Part shown: positions 46,561 to 57,418 of the stretch, piece by piece
Layout: each line of letters begins with the position of its first letter
How positions within the stretch are numbered: position 1 is the first letter of the stretch
Assembly (NCBI GenBank): GCA_029204225.1
Contig: CM055099.1
Coordinates: 54,821,373-54,885,372, forward strand
Direction: 5' to 3'
Length of the DNA: 64,000 nt
From: Diphasiastrum complanatum
Taxonomy: Eukaryota > Streptophyta > Lycopodiopsida > Lycopodiales > Lycopodiaceae
Position numbers and translations under genes: made by a program
The notes under the pieces: generated by a model
Told to the model about the DNA's origin: nothing
Databases searched by the model: none
What the model saw: only the letters and a program-made list of their open reading frames with translations

Positions 46561-46884
46561 TACGTGGATTCGCATGCAGTATCCTAAAAAAAATCAATAA
46601 TAAACTTCATTGTTACACTTCCTAGTTACTGTTTACGATGTACTTTATTACTAGTTGTAACTAGCCGTAGGCTAGTTTAGTAGTCTACTCCTAGGTTCTC
46701 CCTCTCTATCAGGGTTCAGGATTTATATGTACATTTTACATTCAGTATGTGTTAGAGTGATAGAGTGATATTGCATGTTCTTCTTCTGTCTCCCTACTTG
46801 GTGATTGCTTATGGTGAATGCTTGATGTTGCATTTCTGATTATTAACATCCAACACCCGTGAACGTATCGCAGCAGGCCCCCTA

Positions 46885-48148
46885 GTGTCTAACTTTGCCT
46901 GTGCACTTTTCAAGACGAAAGTGCACGGTTTTCGCCGCTCTAGTCTTCTATCTTCCATAGTTGCCCGTACTAACCTCTATCCTCCATCTTCCGCTTCCAC
47001 ATCTGCCCAACCTACAGTTACTGACACGACGGCCAGCAAAAGAATGCGTGGTGCTGCCCCTTCCTCCTCATCTCCACCTACCACCAGATGCCGTACCACC
47101 ACCACTTCCTCTTCTGTATCGCCCCCTCTTCCTGTTTCTATTACCGCTCCTCTTCTTTCTGTTCCACCCACATCGACTGCTTCTGTTTCCATATTCGTCT
47201 CCTCTATTGCTACTACTTCTACCTCTGTTCCAGTTTCTATTACCCCTTCCATCACTATCGCATCCTCCAATACCCATGTTCCCACCGCTCTCCCTCTCCA
47301 GTATAATCCTTCTGACTCTCAGTTGTCTTCGGACACTCTGGTGTGGATGCAAGTCATCAACTTTTCACCACCATGCCAGACCATTTTCGCTCCATCTTCG
47401 CCTTCCAAGAGACGACTGGTAGATCTCATTTTTGGTGTAGACAATAAAAGGCAATGAGCTGCAAGCACTACTCGCCCTCCACCCACAACCAGAGTGGCAC
47501 CAACAACTCTTTCAACGGGAAGCTGCGGCCATCAGGGCTTACGTGACAAGTCCGCAACAGCTACAGGTGAATGTGCACTTCTTGCCATGCACACAACAAC
47601 CCAAATGGGCGGAATGCGACACCCCTCTGGACAAGATCACTATACAGATCTTCAATTGGCCACGGATTCATTCAGAGCACAGTTGGAATGTGGATGTAGA
47701 TGCCCGAAGGGCTCTCACCCTATTTGCTAATAAGTATTTCAACTGCCCTAACCCAACAATTTGTGTGACAGCCACTTACGTCCGGGACTTGGAGCATTTG
47801 ATGGGAATTTAAACAAAGTGGGACAATTTTCTCCCTCCCATATTCTTTGATCCTAATACGGCGCTAGTCTAAAAAAAAGTAGAAGATCAGCTGTCAGTTG
47901 GTCGAGTCTATTACCGAGCTGCATTCCTTGACGATCCCTGGATGCGTAGATTCCAAACGTGGGTCGACCAACACTGGCTAACAGGAGTCCACAAGTCCCT
48001 TCACACACCCAAAGACTTGAAGAAAATGGACAGAATCAATTTCTTGGAAGATGTCACGGGCTACCTGATCCACCAGAGGCGGGCCAAGAAGACTCTCTAC
48101 TAAGCTTGCAGAGTGCCGAGGGACCGGCACTACTTCAGGTCGTGGGTC
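46885..48148 (+). pseudogene. Second unidentified reading frame, broken
   Basis: Frame 46885-47457 is a Ser/Thr/Pro-rich leader of about 190 residues. After a one-base shift near 47450, a frame with ordered composition follows: ALHPQPEWHQQLFQREAAAI, then WAECDTPLDKITIQIFNWPR, DARRALTLFANKYFNCPNP and TYVRDLEHLMGI. A stop (47810) and another (47871) interrupt it. It goes on with VGRVYYRAAFLDDPWMRRFQ and DRINFLEDVTGYLIHQRRAK, then stops again (48101). It meets LTR-like sequence at about 48149. I know no family for it. The organised text and G+C content above its surroundings argue for a former protein gene: retroelement accessory gene, gag of an unfamiliar lineage, or captured host gene. The Met start is uncertain. 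Confidence 0.5.
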
Positions 48149-48800
48149 CTGTTGGGGGTATTCTCGACATATTGTAAATAAATAATACCAGCCAATAAAA
48201 TGTGTTGTGAGGGCATGACATCTTGCGCGTATAAGTCCATGGCCCAATGAGCACGCAAGTGGAGTTGTAAATAAAATAATAGACTCGGGCCCCTTTGTAA
48301 TTAAAATAAAACTTGAGGTCCAAAGTCAATTTTAGACTTAGAGTTCCCTTTTTTAGAGTTGGGTCCAATTTTGGACTCGCATGAATCTTGTGATTTCTAT
48401 TGTACTTTTTGTGGACCCTTGGATCAAGTTGGGTCCAAGATGAATGAATAGGATCAATGTGAATATTATCCAATAGGATTTTGGGACAAGGGCCTTCCGC
48501 ATTTATAAAAAAACACCATTTGCACTCTATTTTCATGCTTAATGAGGAGGAGGAAACTCTACCATTTTTGGAAGAAAAGCATCCTCATTTGCTATTCACT
48601 ACTTGCTAATATTCTTGGTTGTATTTTTCCATTGCTTTCTATTTTCATGCTTATTGGTTGCCATAGTTAATGTTTTTCCATTACAAGCATAAGGAGCATT
48701 TGAGCTAACCTCCATTCTCACTCTCACTCTCTATCTCTCTCTTTCTCTCCTTTCTCCTCTCAACATCTTCCATCCTTCTCTTCTCATTCACCAAAAACCA
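48149..48800 (+). mobile_element. LTR-like sequence with CCAAT and TATA elements
   Basis: It starts TGTTGGGGGTATTCTC where the unidentified frame breaks off. TCCAATAGG near 48469 and TTTATAAAAAAA at 48501-48512 are spaced like a plant Pol II promoter. A long CT-rich tract follows (48715-48790). No partner copy or target duplication was found. Confidence 0.5.
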
Positions 48801-48949
48801 TGATGAAGGTAGTTTAGGGGAGTAGGGTTAGGGGTGTGTAGTGTTAATGGTGGTAGAGTTAGGGAAAAAGTAGGGAATTAACTAAAAGTAGCATCTATTC
48901 ATAGTTAGGCACCTATCCAGTGATCTAACCCTTGTTGACAGGCGGGAGG

Positions 48950-49700
48950 GCTATACTACGCAAGATCTTCGACCCTACAATGTTTCATATTGTAAATGCC
49001 AAATTTGGCCTAGAAGAAACTCAAGCTACATGGTTTCTTGAGTCTAGTTGGTCATATACAACATGCATATAGAATGTAGACATAGAAATGCCAATTATGG
49101 GCTTGTAGAAACTCGTGGCACATCACATGCAATGGTTGTAAGTGTTCCGTAGTGACATGCAAGGCATGCACAAAGTGAATTGGACACATTCATGGTGATT
49201 TGTACAGTTCTAGTTTAGAATTTGACACTTGGAAAAAGTAGGTAGAAATGCATGCATGTAAAGTGACAAATGTCACTAGTTTTCTAGTTTTCACTTTTTG
49301 ATGTGGAAGAAAGTAGGTAGGAGATGGTTCTACCTCAAGCTACACCAATCTCCATAAATATGCGAAGGTTCTCTCATAATTTTTGATGAAGAACCAAGCT
49401 TTGAAGCTATTCCATGTCAATTTGGAGCTATACTATTGTTTGTTTGAATTTTGCTCTCTCTTTCTCTCTCTAACTCGAGTAGAGGATTATGCTAATGCAT
49501 TAAATTCTTGTACTTCTTTTCTTTTGATTTTGAATGCAATCATACTTTGATTATTAGCATGCTAGATTGTGCTTTGGTCATAAATTATAGAACTAGATCT
49601 TGATATTCAATCTAGATTCAATTTATGTGCTAAACACAAAGCTTAACAAGATCATTCACACTTGAGGATCATTCCCCACACATGTGAGCTTGCTGGAATT
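48950..49700 (+). mobile_element. Relative of the 8.57-9.08 kb solo LTR
   Basis: It shares GTAAATGCCAAATTTGGCCT, TGTAGAAACTCGTGGC, CTTTCTCTCTCTAACTCG, TTGATTATTAGCATGCTAG, CTAGATCTTG.TATTCAATCT and AAGCTTAA.AAGATC in the same order, plus about 300 bp of extra sequence in the middle (49.10-49.44 kb). The start is eroded. Confidence 0.75.
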
Positions 49701-49839
49701 TTATCAAAATCAATTTAGTACTAATGATTTCAAAGTTGGTTACTAAAAGAATGAACGTGACGATTGTCATGATAGCTTTGTTTGTTTTTTATAGGCATAG
49801 TCATACATTAGAAGAATGATTATTTCGCAAAGCCTGATG

Positions 49840-50832
49840 TTTTGGTGTACCGTACTTGTAGGTACAGTCAGGGTGCTCTTCGTTTGGAGGTTATAGCCTT
49901 TCGTTTGGTCAAAATAGGCTAAAGGAGGTGAAAATAAGAGCAATTTGGGTTTTTGAACTATTTCTTCAGTGTGAAGAAACTTCACCCTTCAAAGACTTGG
50001 GACCCAACAATTTTTTCAATTTGAAGATTTTTAATGAAGTTGCAATGCACTTTGCACTTCAGACCCCTTCAGACTTTTTCACTTCAATCCAACGGATCCT
50101 TTAGATCCAACGACCCACCTGTTGTGAAATGACCATCGTCGATCTGTATGAATCGAGATCGGACGGCTGTCAACACTTTTGTACGTTGATCAAAGGCCTT
50201 CGAAGCACTGAACACTTTGGGCTGCTAGCTGATGATTAGGACTGAGCACGCAACCTCTCCTCCTCCTTTCTCTTCTAGCGATGGAGTTTTCTCTCTCCTT
50301 CACGAGCTATGGCAGCTCCACATGGATCGAACTAGCTGCCTTCCTCCTCCATGGCCAGTCGCGGCCTCCCTACCGCTGAATCGTGCTACCAGGGCGCCCA
50401 TTCACAACCTCTCACAACTTTGAAAACGTCCTCCTACAAGGAGATATCTCAGATTTTGTCCCTTGAAACCCTAGCAATTTTGAAGAGAAGAATATATTGA
50501 GTTTTACTCAGGCTTTCCCTGAGCTTTCCTTTGCAGCTCCTAACTGACTAAGGTCGCCCTACTATAGGTTATCTTCTGCTCCAAACCGCTCTTCAAACAG
50601 TATTCAATTGGATTCAAACCAATTACAAACGCCAAGCAACCCTCCAGAAGAATTTTTCAGCTTCAAACTGGCTTGCTTTTTTATTCAACCAACAATTCTC
50701 TGTCTCTGAATCCTTTTTACAGTTTTGAGCCGTTCCACGAATCTCCGCAGACTCAGTTTTGTGCTTCCTAGCCAACAAACCGTCGTGAATTTGCAGCTCT
50801 CTGTTCTTGTCCAATGATTCCAGCCACCAAGG
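49840..50832 (-). mobile_element. Leader region of a minus-strand copia-type element
   Basis: It lies between a minus-strand primer site (50833-50844) and unrelated sequence. It shares ordered text with 35.1-36.66 and 23.48-23.95 kb. There is no gag frame. Confidence 0.55.
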
Positions 50833-50844
50833 GCTCTGATACCA
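50833..50844 (-). promoter_or_regulatory. Primer-binding site on minus strand
   Basis: GCTCTGATACCA on the plus strand, the reverse complement of TGGTATCAGAGC, lies next to the LTR that begins near 50845. Confidence 0.9.
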
Positions 50845-51230
50845 AGTTAAGAAAACACAATTGAAAACACCCGACCGGATCAATCACCACAACACAACAT
50901 CAAGTGCAACAAGAATTCAGAATTGCTCACTTCAAACTGTATATTCAAACCACCTTGTAAGTACAAAGATGAGTTCCTTAAAAACACTCAAAGGGCTCGT
51001 AAAAGAAAGATGGCCCGATAACTATAGAACTAAGCACACATGGTGTCGTCGAAATAAGAAAGCATTGTATAAGTCGATCATTGCTATTTTAACTGTAGCA
51101 ATATAAATACATGTGCACTACTTGTTGTAAAAAAACTCACACTGAAGAGACTCTCAAACTCATTCAATCAAAGACACAACAACGAGATAAGACAACAAAA
51201 GATGTATACTAATTCAGATTCAGAATTATA
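50845..51230 (-). mobile_element. Minus-strand LTR next to the 50.83 kb primer site (right end approximate)
   Basis: It follows the primer site and contains CAATCACCACAACACAACA and CTCAAAG...GATGGC, echoing the 36.67-37.12 kb LTR (CAATCACCATAGCC; CTCAAAGATGGC). The outer end is not defined. Confidence 0.55.
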
Positions 51231-51239
51231 AATTTGTTT

Positions 51240-51740
51240 TTTGATCAATAGTTTCTATTTGTCTGAAATTGTCTTAAGTTGTCTCTTAATCCTGCATATT
51301 ATTTTTGCACAATCAAGGTAAATATTGTTCTATTAGTACATAGATCATAAACAAACCCGATTGAAGACACTGAAATTAGTTTGATCTATTCAAACTTTCA
51401 TCATGTTCTCTATGGAAGAATTATTACTATTTTTCCTACAATGGAGGTGATAGAATGGAAGATTTGTGTCTGTTATGACTGCAGACAGACCGACAAATTT
51501 TGATATACCTGTTTGGTTAATTTTTTTTTTCACTTGGGTCACTTATTTCAAAGAAAATGCCTAAGTTGACACTTTTGTTGCTTCTCCCCCGACTTGATAG
51601 GTTGCTCTATAGCTCGTTGAGGATCTGGAGAGAAGTCTCGTCCTGTGGTGTGAAGGCAAAAAACAAGCAAGCATACACACAAACATGGAAGCAAAAAAAT
51701 GAAAGGAAAAGAAGCTAGGTAGAAAAAAAATCTTAAAAAG
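51240..51740. other. AT-rich spacer, nothing recognised
   Basis: It lies between two minus-strand LTR regions. It would be the leader of the element primed at 51742-51754, but no gag frame is readable. Confidence 0.4.
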
Positions 51741-51741
51741 T

Positions 51742-51754
51742 GGCAACGGCGCCA
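51742..51754 (-). promoter_or_regulatory. Ty3/gypsy (Athila/Tat-type) primer-binding site
   Basis: The minus strand reads TGGCGCCGTTGCC, the start of the primer site usual in plant Athila/Tat elements and different from the Met-type sites elsewhere in the window. It directly follows ...CCAACAT on that strand. Confidence 0.8.
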
Positions 51755-51755
51755 A

Positions 51756-52490
51756 TGTTGGAAGTATTTCTAGTTTGCAATACGGTGGCTAGATCTACTC
51801 ACAGATGTAGTGTAGTGTTAGAGAGGATCGTCCATTAAAAATTCTACCAAAAGCTTTCAAATGGAAAATAAACAACAAGAGCGAGAGCACCGAGGCTTTC
51901 CCAACTGGTGCCCGGAACGGAAATTAAAACTAACTTAACTAAGGCTTACCCAACTAGCCAAGATTACTAAACTAGATCCTATTTTAACACCCAAAAGGAA
52001 AATAGAAAGAATAGATTGCGACTAACTAAGCAAATAACAAATAAAAAACATGCCACAATAAATTCGATGAAAGGAGGCAAGAGGAGGCCCGAGCACCTTC
52101 CCTCAAGCTATTCACCTTCCAATAGGAACACAAAGAAATGGAATGATAATCTCCAAAATAGATAAGCATAATATAGCTTAATCTCAAAGTGTTGTGTACA
52201 TGACAAATACCTCTCCTTTTATAGCAAGGAGGGTCTTCCATAAGTATCCACTAACTTATGGGATTAGTTTAAAACTAGCCATTCTAGAACTTCTAACTTA
52301 GGACTTTAGAACTTTAAAAGTTTTTAACTTGAAACTTAAGATAACTTAAGACAAATATTTCTTAAGTTCTAATCCTAAGTTTCTTTTATTATTTTAGAAC
52401 TTTAAAAGTTTCTAACTTGAAACTTAACTCAAGACAAATATTTCTTAAGTCTAAGTTCTAATCCTAAGTTTTAAGCTATTTTATTATTTT
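51756..52490 (-). mobile_element. Minus-strand Ty3/gypsy LTR (outer end approximate)
   Basis: It lies on the 5' side (minus strand) of the TGGCGCC primer site. The minus strand carries CTATAAAAGGAGAGG (plus about 52210-52226), a good TATA box. Toward the outer end an 88-bp unit (TTTAGAACTTTAAAAG...) is repeated at 52305 and 52393. No internal coding region of this element was found. Confidence 0.6.
52305..52480. repeat. 88-bp tandem duplication
   Basis: TTTAGAACTTTAAAAGTTT, AACTTGAAACTTAA, and ACAAATATTTCTTAAG followed by CTAATCCTAAG recur with a period of about 88 bp, with small indels. Confidence 0.8.
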
Positions 52491-52495
52491 AAGCT

Positions 52496-52640
52496 TCTAC
52501 TCATGAACTTACAAAACACATGCCATGGTAGAAGTTTATTGACAAATACTCGTACGTGAACTTACAAAATACATGCCATGGAGTTTTATTTTATTTTTTT
52601 ATATTTTCTCTGTGTTTGCACAGTTGCTAACATCAAGCCA
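52496..52640. mobile_element. Partial arm of the fold-back element family
   Basis: It matches the arms of the 28.1-28.55 kb element: AAGCTTCTACTCATG, two units of CTTACAAAAYACATGCCATGG, GAAGTTTATTGACAAATACT and TGCACAGTTGCTAACAT. Only one arm is present; LINE-like sequence follows directly. Confidence 0.8.
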
Positions 52641-53191
52641 ATATCATGTCCAGTAATACGAATCCAAATATAACGTGCATGCTCGTCGTCCATGATAAAC
52701 TCAATTATTTGATGAAGGGACTCTCTAAAAAGACAAGCCACCCCTCCAAAACCTCGACCACTAGCTGATCTAGTATTAGGTCTTGTCCAGTAATGAAGTC
52801 AAACAGGTCACCTACTGTAGAGGATGAATATTTGGTCAGCCATGGAGTAGCTAGCGCGAGAACCTGTCTGTCTCATGGCATGTAATCCCTTTGTCTCTGT
52901 CTGTGAGCTAATAATAGACTGCAAAACTGATCCATATAGCTTGGCCATAGTACGACTGATCATATTAGTGCAGTAGTTGTCTACATTCAAAGGATCCCCG
53001 ACTTTGAGGATAGGGTGTAAAAGGTTGGTGCACCAAGATGTGGGGAGACCAAAGATGACAGATTGGTTAAAGATATGGGAAATGTACGGGGCAATAATGT
53101 GAGCAACTTGTTTTAGGAAGTCCATACTTAGGAGGTCAACATCAGTGGCTTTATGGATTTGAACCAACAACTTTACATTGATGTCTGCCAA
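52641..53191 (-). pseudogene. LINE (L1-type) fragments: RT followed by endonuclease-like piece
   Basis: Minus strand. Frame 53191-52808 holds LINE RT text: DFLKQVAHIIAPYISHIFNQ, GLPTSWCTNLLHPILKVGDP and TMAKLYGSVLQSIIS. After a stop, 52790-52645 reads GRGFGGVACLFRESL and DEHARYIWIRITG, which look like the endonuclease domain. In intact LINEs the endonuclease comes before RT, so the order is reversed and suggests rearrangement or two separate pieces. Confidence 0.7.
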
Positions 53192-53232
53192 CTTTGTACA
53201 TGCATTTATGGCATAAAGACGGTTATAAAAAC

Positions 53233-53550
53233 CGTAGAAAATTCAGCTGTAGATATTTTTAGTACATCAGATTTAGAATCTTCATAAAAAAAACTTCTTT
53301 TGATATTCCAAGTATGATTTTTCATTAATTTGTATCAGCGTTATCATGCTCAACAAGTTGAAGCTATAATTTCATACACTTGTACTCATTGTTGATAATA
53401 ATCAGAGTGCGATTTGTCCTATTGATGTTATTGGTCATTGCACATTTGTTTGAATCCATTATTTGAACTATTTTGCTGGTAACTGTGACGCTTCTGATCC
53501 ACGCATCAAGCTCGCTCCCAACTTTCGCTCATACCCACCGATCTCCGACA
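53233..53550 (+). mobile_element. Copia-type 5' LTR, about 318 bp
   Basis: It is closely similar to 62304-62619 over its whole length: AATTCAGCTGTAGATATTTT, GTGCGATTTGTCCTATTGAT, CACGCATCAAGCTCGCTCCC and CGCTCATACCCAC. It ends ...CCGACA directly before the primer site. The first bases have mutated from TGTAGG. Confidence 0.87.
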
Positions 53551-53562
53551 TGGTATTAGAGC
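53551..53562 (+). promoter_or_regulatory. Primer-binding site, one change from consensus
   Basis: TGGTATTAGAGC instead of TGGTATCAGAGC, directly after the LTR end. Confidence 0.85.
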
Positions 53563-53689
53563 GGGGTTCTCAGTAATCTGATCCTCATTGCGGATTATTA
53601 GTCTTGTTTCTATAAGACAACATTATAGCAAACACATAGCCAACAATATTCCGAAATCGTTGTTACTACCAATAATCTTGCTCAGCCAG

Positions 53690-54975
53690 AATGGATCTGT
53701 CTTCTCTAATCGAAGGCTCGATGGAGGGAACTATCATCTCTAGAAGTTCAAAATGAAGGACATGCTATTAGCCAAGGAACTGTGGGACATTTTTGACGGC
53801 ATAGAAGTCACCAAATAGAGAATGAGAGATGGCAAGACATTTGCCATGATTACTCTCAATATCAAAGATACACAGATAATTCACATACGAAATGCTCAGA
53901 CAGCCAAGGAAACATGGGACATCCTAGCAACCTTGTACGATAACAGGGATGCTACTTCCAAGTTATACTTGAGGAAGAAATTCTTCAACTTGAAGATGTC
54001 TGAAGCTAAAAGTGTTACAAGTCACATCAACACTTTCAAAAATCTTATGGAGCAAATGGCTGCAATTGGCTCAGTCAATGAAGATTCCGATGCTGTCATG
54101 ACTCTATTATCAAGTGTTTCTGAAGCCTATACAAATTGGGTCATGATATTTTTGACCCAGGACCAAATTACTCTATCAAAAGTAATGTCAATGCTTCTAC
54201 AAGAGGAAATCAGAAAATCTGCATCCTCCTCAGACTCAGATTCGGATCCTTAAGCTCTATATTCAAAAAATCAGAAGCTCAAATCCAAAAAGAAGAGCAA
54301 TATGCACTCAAGGTAAATTTTGGCTCAGAGTCAAATTCAGGCTCTAGGTCGAATTCCAACTCTTCATCCTTCCAACCAAAGCAGAAATTATTCTGCAGAT
54401 ACTGCAAGAGAACTGGACATGAAATCAAAGACTACAGAACTTTAAAATTTAACAATGAGAAGAAGAAGCAGTTCCAACAATAAGCAAATTCTACTTCAAC
54501 CAGTTTTTTGACCCAACAACAAGAGGAAGATGAACCAGCTTTTATGACCAAGGTCGGAGAACAACGAGATATCGATTCTTGGTATCTTGATTCAAGAGCA
54601 ACACAACACATGACTCACCATCATGATTGGTTCAAAGCTTATAAATCTTTCACCCATTATCGAATTGTACAACTTGGAGACAACTCATCACATTCGATCC
54701 AGGGTGAAGGAACAGTCAGGGTCGATTTCAGAAAGGTGAAGTCAAGCTACTCTCCAACGTTCTCCACATACCAAATCTGACCAAGAATCTACTCTCAATT
54801 AGCAAAATCACTGATTCAGGTCGGAAGGTCGAATTTGATGCAAACGGTTGCACAATACTTGACAAATCCCAAAAAATTCTAGCTCTCAAAAAAAGGAGCG
54901 ACAACTTTTATAAACTCAGCCACTATTACTCCTCCAACAGTCAAGCTCTTCACTTTTTTACTTCTGAATCATCTG
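53690..54975 (+). pseudogene. Ty1/copia gag and protease
   Basis: Gag begins near NYHL...KFKMKDMLLAKELWD, has a stop at 53817-53819, then frame 53822-54253: QTAKETWDILATLYDNRD, LYLRKKFFNLKMSE and MTLLSSVSEAYTNW. After a frame change, the knuckle CRYCKRTGHEIKDY has Tyr for its last Cys. After a stop, the protease SWYLDSRATQHMTHHHDW has Arg where the family has Gly (DSG). A frameshift near 54775 is followed by the protease tail. The trace ends at about 54975, so integrase, RT and RNase H are absent. It belongs to the LTR at 53.2 kb. Confidence 0.85.
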
Positions 54976-55136
54976 ATATGCTTTTGATGCAAAAAATACG
55001 AATCGAAATGAATGAAATGCGAATAGATTCGGATGGAGTTCGGATATGATTGCTGGTCATTGCCTGCTATATCATTTCTACAATCCTCCAGAATGTAGAT
55101 AGACACTGTTGACCTACGTTTTAGTTAATTCAGCAT

Positions 55137-56620
55137 TCAAACAAAATTGAACCTATGTGTAGAATAGATAAAACAAACGAATGAGATACACGAACAATAA
55201 GCAGACAATAATTCAATGGAGTATTTGCAGTCTCTGTCAATCTGTAAGCCAAGATAACATATGGCTTCTCCTAGGTCTATAATCTCAAAATGTTTCGAGA
55301 TCTCATTCTTCACTCCTGCAATCAGGCCTTCGCTTCTGCATAGTATCAGGGTGTCGTCCACATACACAACAACAATGATGGTCTCCCCATCTGTGATTCT
55401 CACATAAACATTGGAATCGACTATCAATGGCTCGAATCCCAAGGATCTCAGGACTTGATCTTTCTTCTTATACCATTGTCGCGTTGATTGTTTCAGACCA
55501 TAGATACTCCTGTGCATTCAGCATGCATAGGTAGGAAGTGATTCAGAGATATAGCCTGGAGGTTGATCCACGTAGACCTCTTCGTCTAATTCGCCATGTA
55601 GGAATGATGTCTTCTCATCAACGATGTGAATCTTGAGGTCGTATGCAGCTGCATATGCAAATAGTAGGCGTAAGAAGCATGTTTCACCACTGGAGAGAAA
55701 GTCTCAGTGTAGTTGATGTTGTACTTCTGAGAAAAATCCTTCGCTACAAGTCTGGACTTGTATCTCAAAACATCTCCATTCGGTCCATAATTGAGTTTGT
55801 AAACCCATTTGCATTGCACTATTTTTCACTTCTCTGGCACTGGTTGTAGTGTCCATACCTCATTCTTTTTCATGGATTCGATTTTTTCATTCATGGCTTG
55901 GATCCATTTGTCCTTCTATGGACAAACAGTTGCTTCTTCTAATGTTTGTGGTTCTCCACTGAATCCACAAAACTCTTCAGATATAGAAGTTGAGCTACTT
56001 GGCACAAATCTTGCTGGTGCTCTTTGCTCTCTTGTTGATCTTCTAGGAGATCCTTCTAGTACTGCAATGCTCTTGTCTTTATCTGTTCTGCTAGGTCTGG
56101 AACCATTTCGGTTTACAAGTGTAATAACAATAGGCAGGGTTGCAAATCTTTCTTTGTCTGATTCGTCGCTTGACTGAGGTGCAACTTGAACATTTTCGTC
56201 TGAGTGTTCATCCTCTACTCCCTCTGTTGCAGTTGGTAGATCATAATATTGTCTTCCAAGAACTTCATAATTGACAAAATTATTGTTGGCCATTGTTCTA
56301 GTCTCATTGAACTTGACATCTCTGACTGTCTTCACTGTGGTTGTCTCTAGCATATAGATTCTGCAGTATGACGAATGATTGTCATATCCTACAAGATATC
56401 CTTGTTCTACTTTCTCATCAAGCTTCTTTCGAAGCTTGTCAAGAACATGTGCATATGCTGCAAAACCAAAGATTAAAATATGAATCAGATTGGGTTTTCT
56501 ACCCCACCATAGTTCGTGTGGTGTTGTATGAGAAACACCAGATTTTCCTGTCTTGTTATGAATGTAGGCAGTTGTAGCTACTGCTTCACTCTTAGAGCCT
56601 TTGAATAGGCCATCATGCAC
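55137..56620 (-). pseudogene. Ty1/copia integrase C-terminus, linker and RT
   Basis: Frame 56620-55916: AYIHNKTGKSGVSHTTPHEL, LIHILIFGFAAYAHV and QGYLVGYDNHSSYCRIY (integrase C-terminal region), then an acidic linker and SREQ-type RT entry (PQTLEEA). RT continues in broken frames: CKWVYKLNYGPNGDVLRYKS, FSQKYNINYTETFSPVVKH, and frame 55517-55137 with SIYGLKQSTRQWYKKKD, VYVDDTLILCRSEG and EIIDLGEAICYLGLQI. RNase H is missing beyond 55137. It is the same family and orientation as 26.86-28.10 kb. Confidence 0.87.
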
Positions 56621-57418
56621 CTAGCGGCTTCCATGAGAGTCATGTTCTTTCTTTTTGCAACACCATTGTGCTGCGGTGTATAGGATGTTGTCCTTCTGTG
56701 AATGATTCCTCGGTCATTGTAGAAATCAGTGAATTGGTTTGAGATGTATTCTCCACCCCGATCTGTTCTGACTTGCTTTATTTTGTTTCCTGTGCATCTT
56801 ACTGTCCAGTTCACATATTCTGTGAACTTGTCAAATGCATCTAATTTATTGTGAATGAAGTAGACTTTGGCGAACTTACTGTAATCATCAATAAAAGTGA
56901 TATAGTACTTTGAGTCTCCTACTGAGATCACGTCGAAAGGTCCACAGATGTTCAAATGTACTAGCTCCAGAATCTGTCGTTCTGTAGGAGTCCTTGACAA
57001 AAGGGATACATGACATCTTACCTTTTATACATGCATCACAGGTCATCGAACTGGTTGCATTCGAGATGCTCACCCCTGTGATAGCTCCATGATGGGTTGC
57101 TTGATACAATGCCATTGAGTTCATATGACATAGTCTCTTGTGCCATAAAATATTTGACGAATCATCATGGGGTTGATGTAACTGATCTGCAGGTAGGCGT
57201 ACCTTCAAGTGATACAAGTTTTCTTTTATTCTACCTTGTGTAATCAATGTACCGGTGCTTGCATCAACGACGTTACATGTTTCATGTGAAAACATCACAC
57301 ACATCCCAACATCTTCTTGCGACTGATAGCAAGTCCTGCTGCAATGTAGATACAAATAGAACGTCTTCGAGTCATTTGTCTCTACCGTTTGTGTTGAGCC
57401 ACAATGAACCAATACCAT
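56578..57418 (-). pseudogene. Ty1/copia GAG-pre-integrase and integrase core
   Basis: GAG-pre text: ILWHKRLCHMNSMALYQATH and CDACIKGKMSCIPF. The integrase core then reads LELVHLNICGPFDV, with Asn at the first catalytic Asp position, then YYITFIDDYSKFAKVYFI and VRTDRGGEY (second Asp kept). NGVAKRKNMTLMEAAR follows, with Lys at the catalytic Glu position. Two of three catalytic residues are therefore lost. A frame overlap occurs near 57000-56888. Confidence 0.85.

Noticed and set aside
46977-47285. Minus-strand frames rich in Glu, Val and Gly opposite the Ser/Thr/Pro-rich leader
   Set aside because: Low-complexity antisense of a repetitive coding stretch, with no motif of its own.
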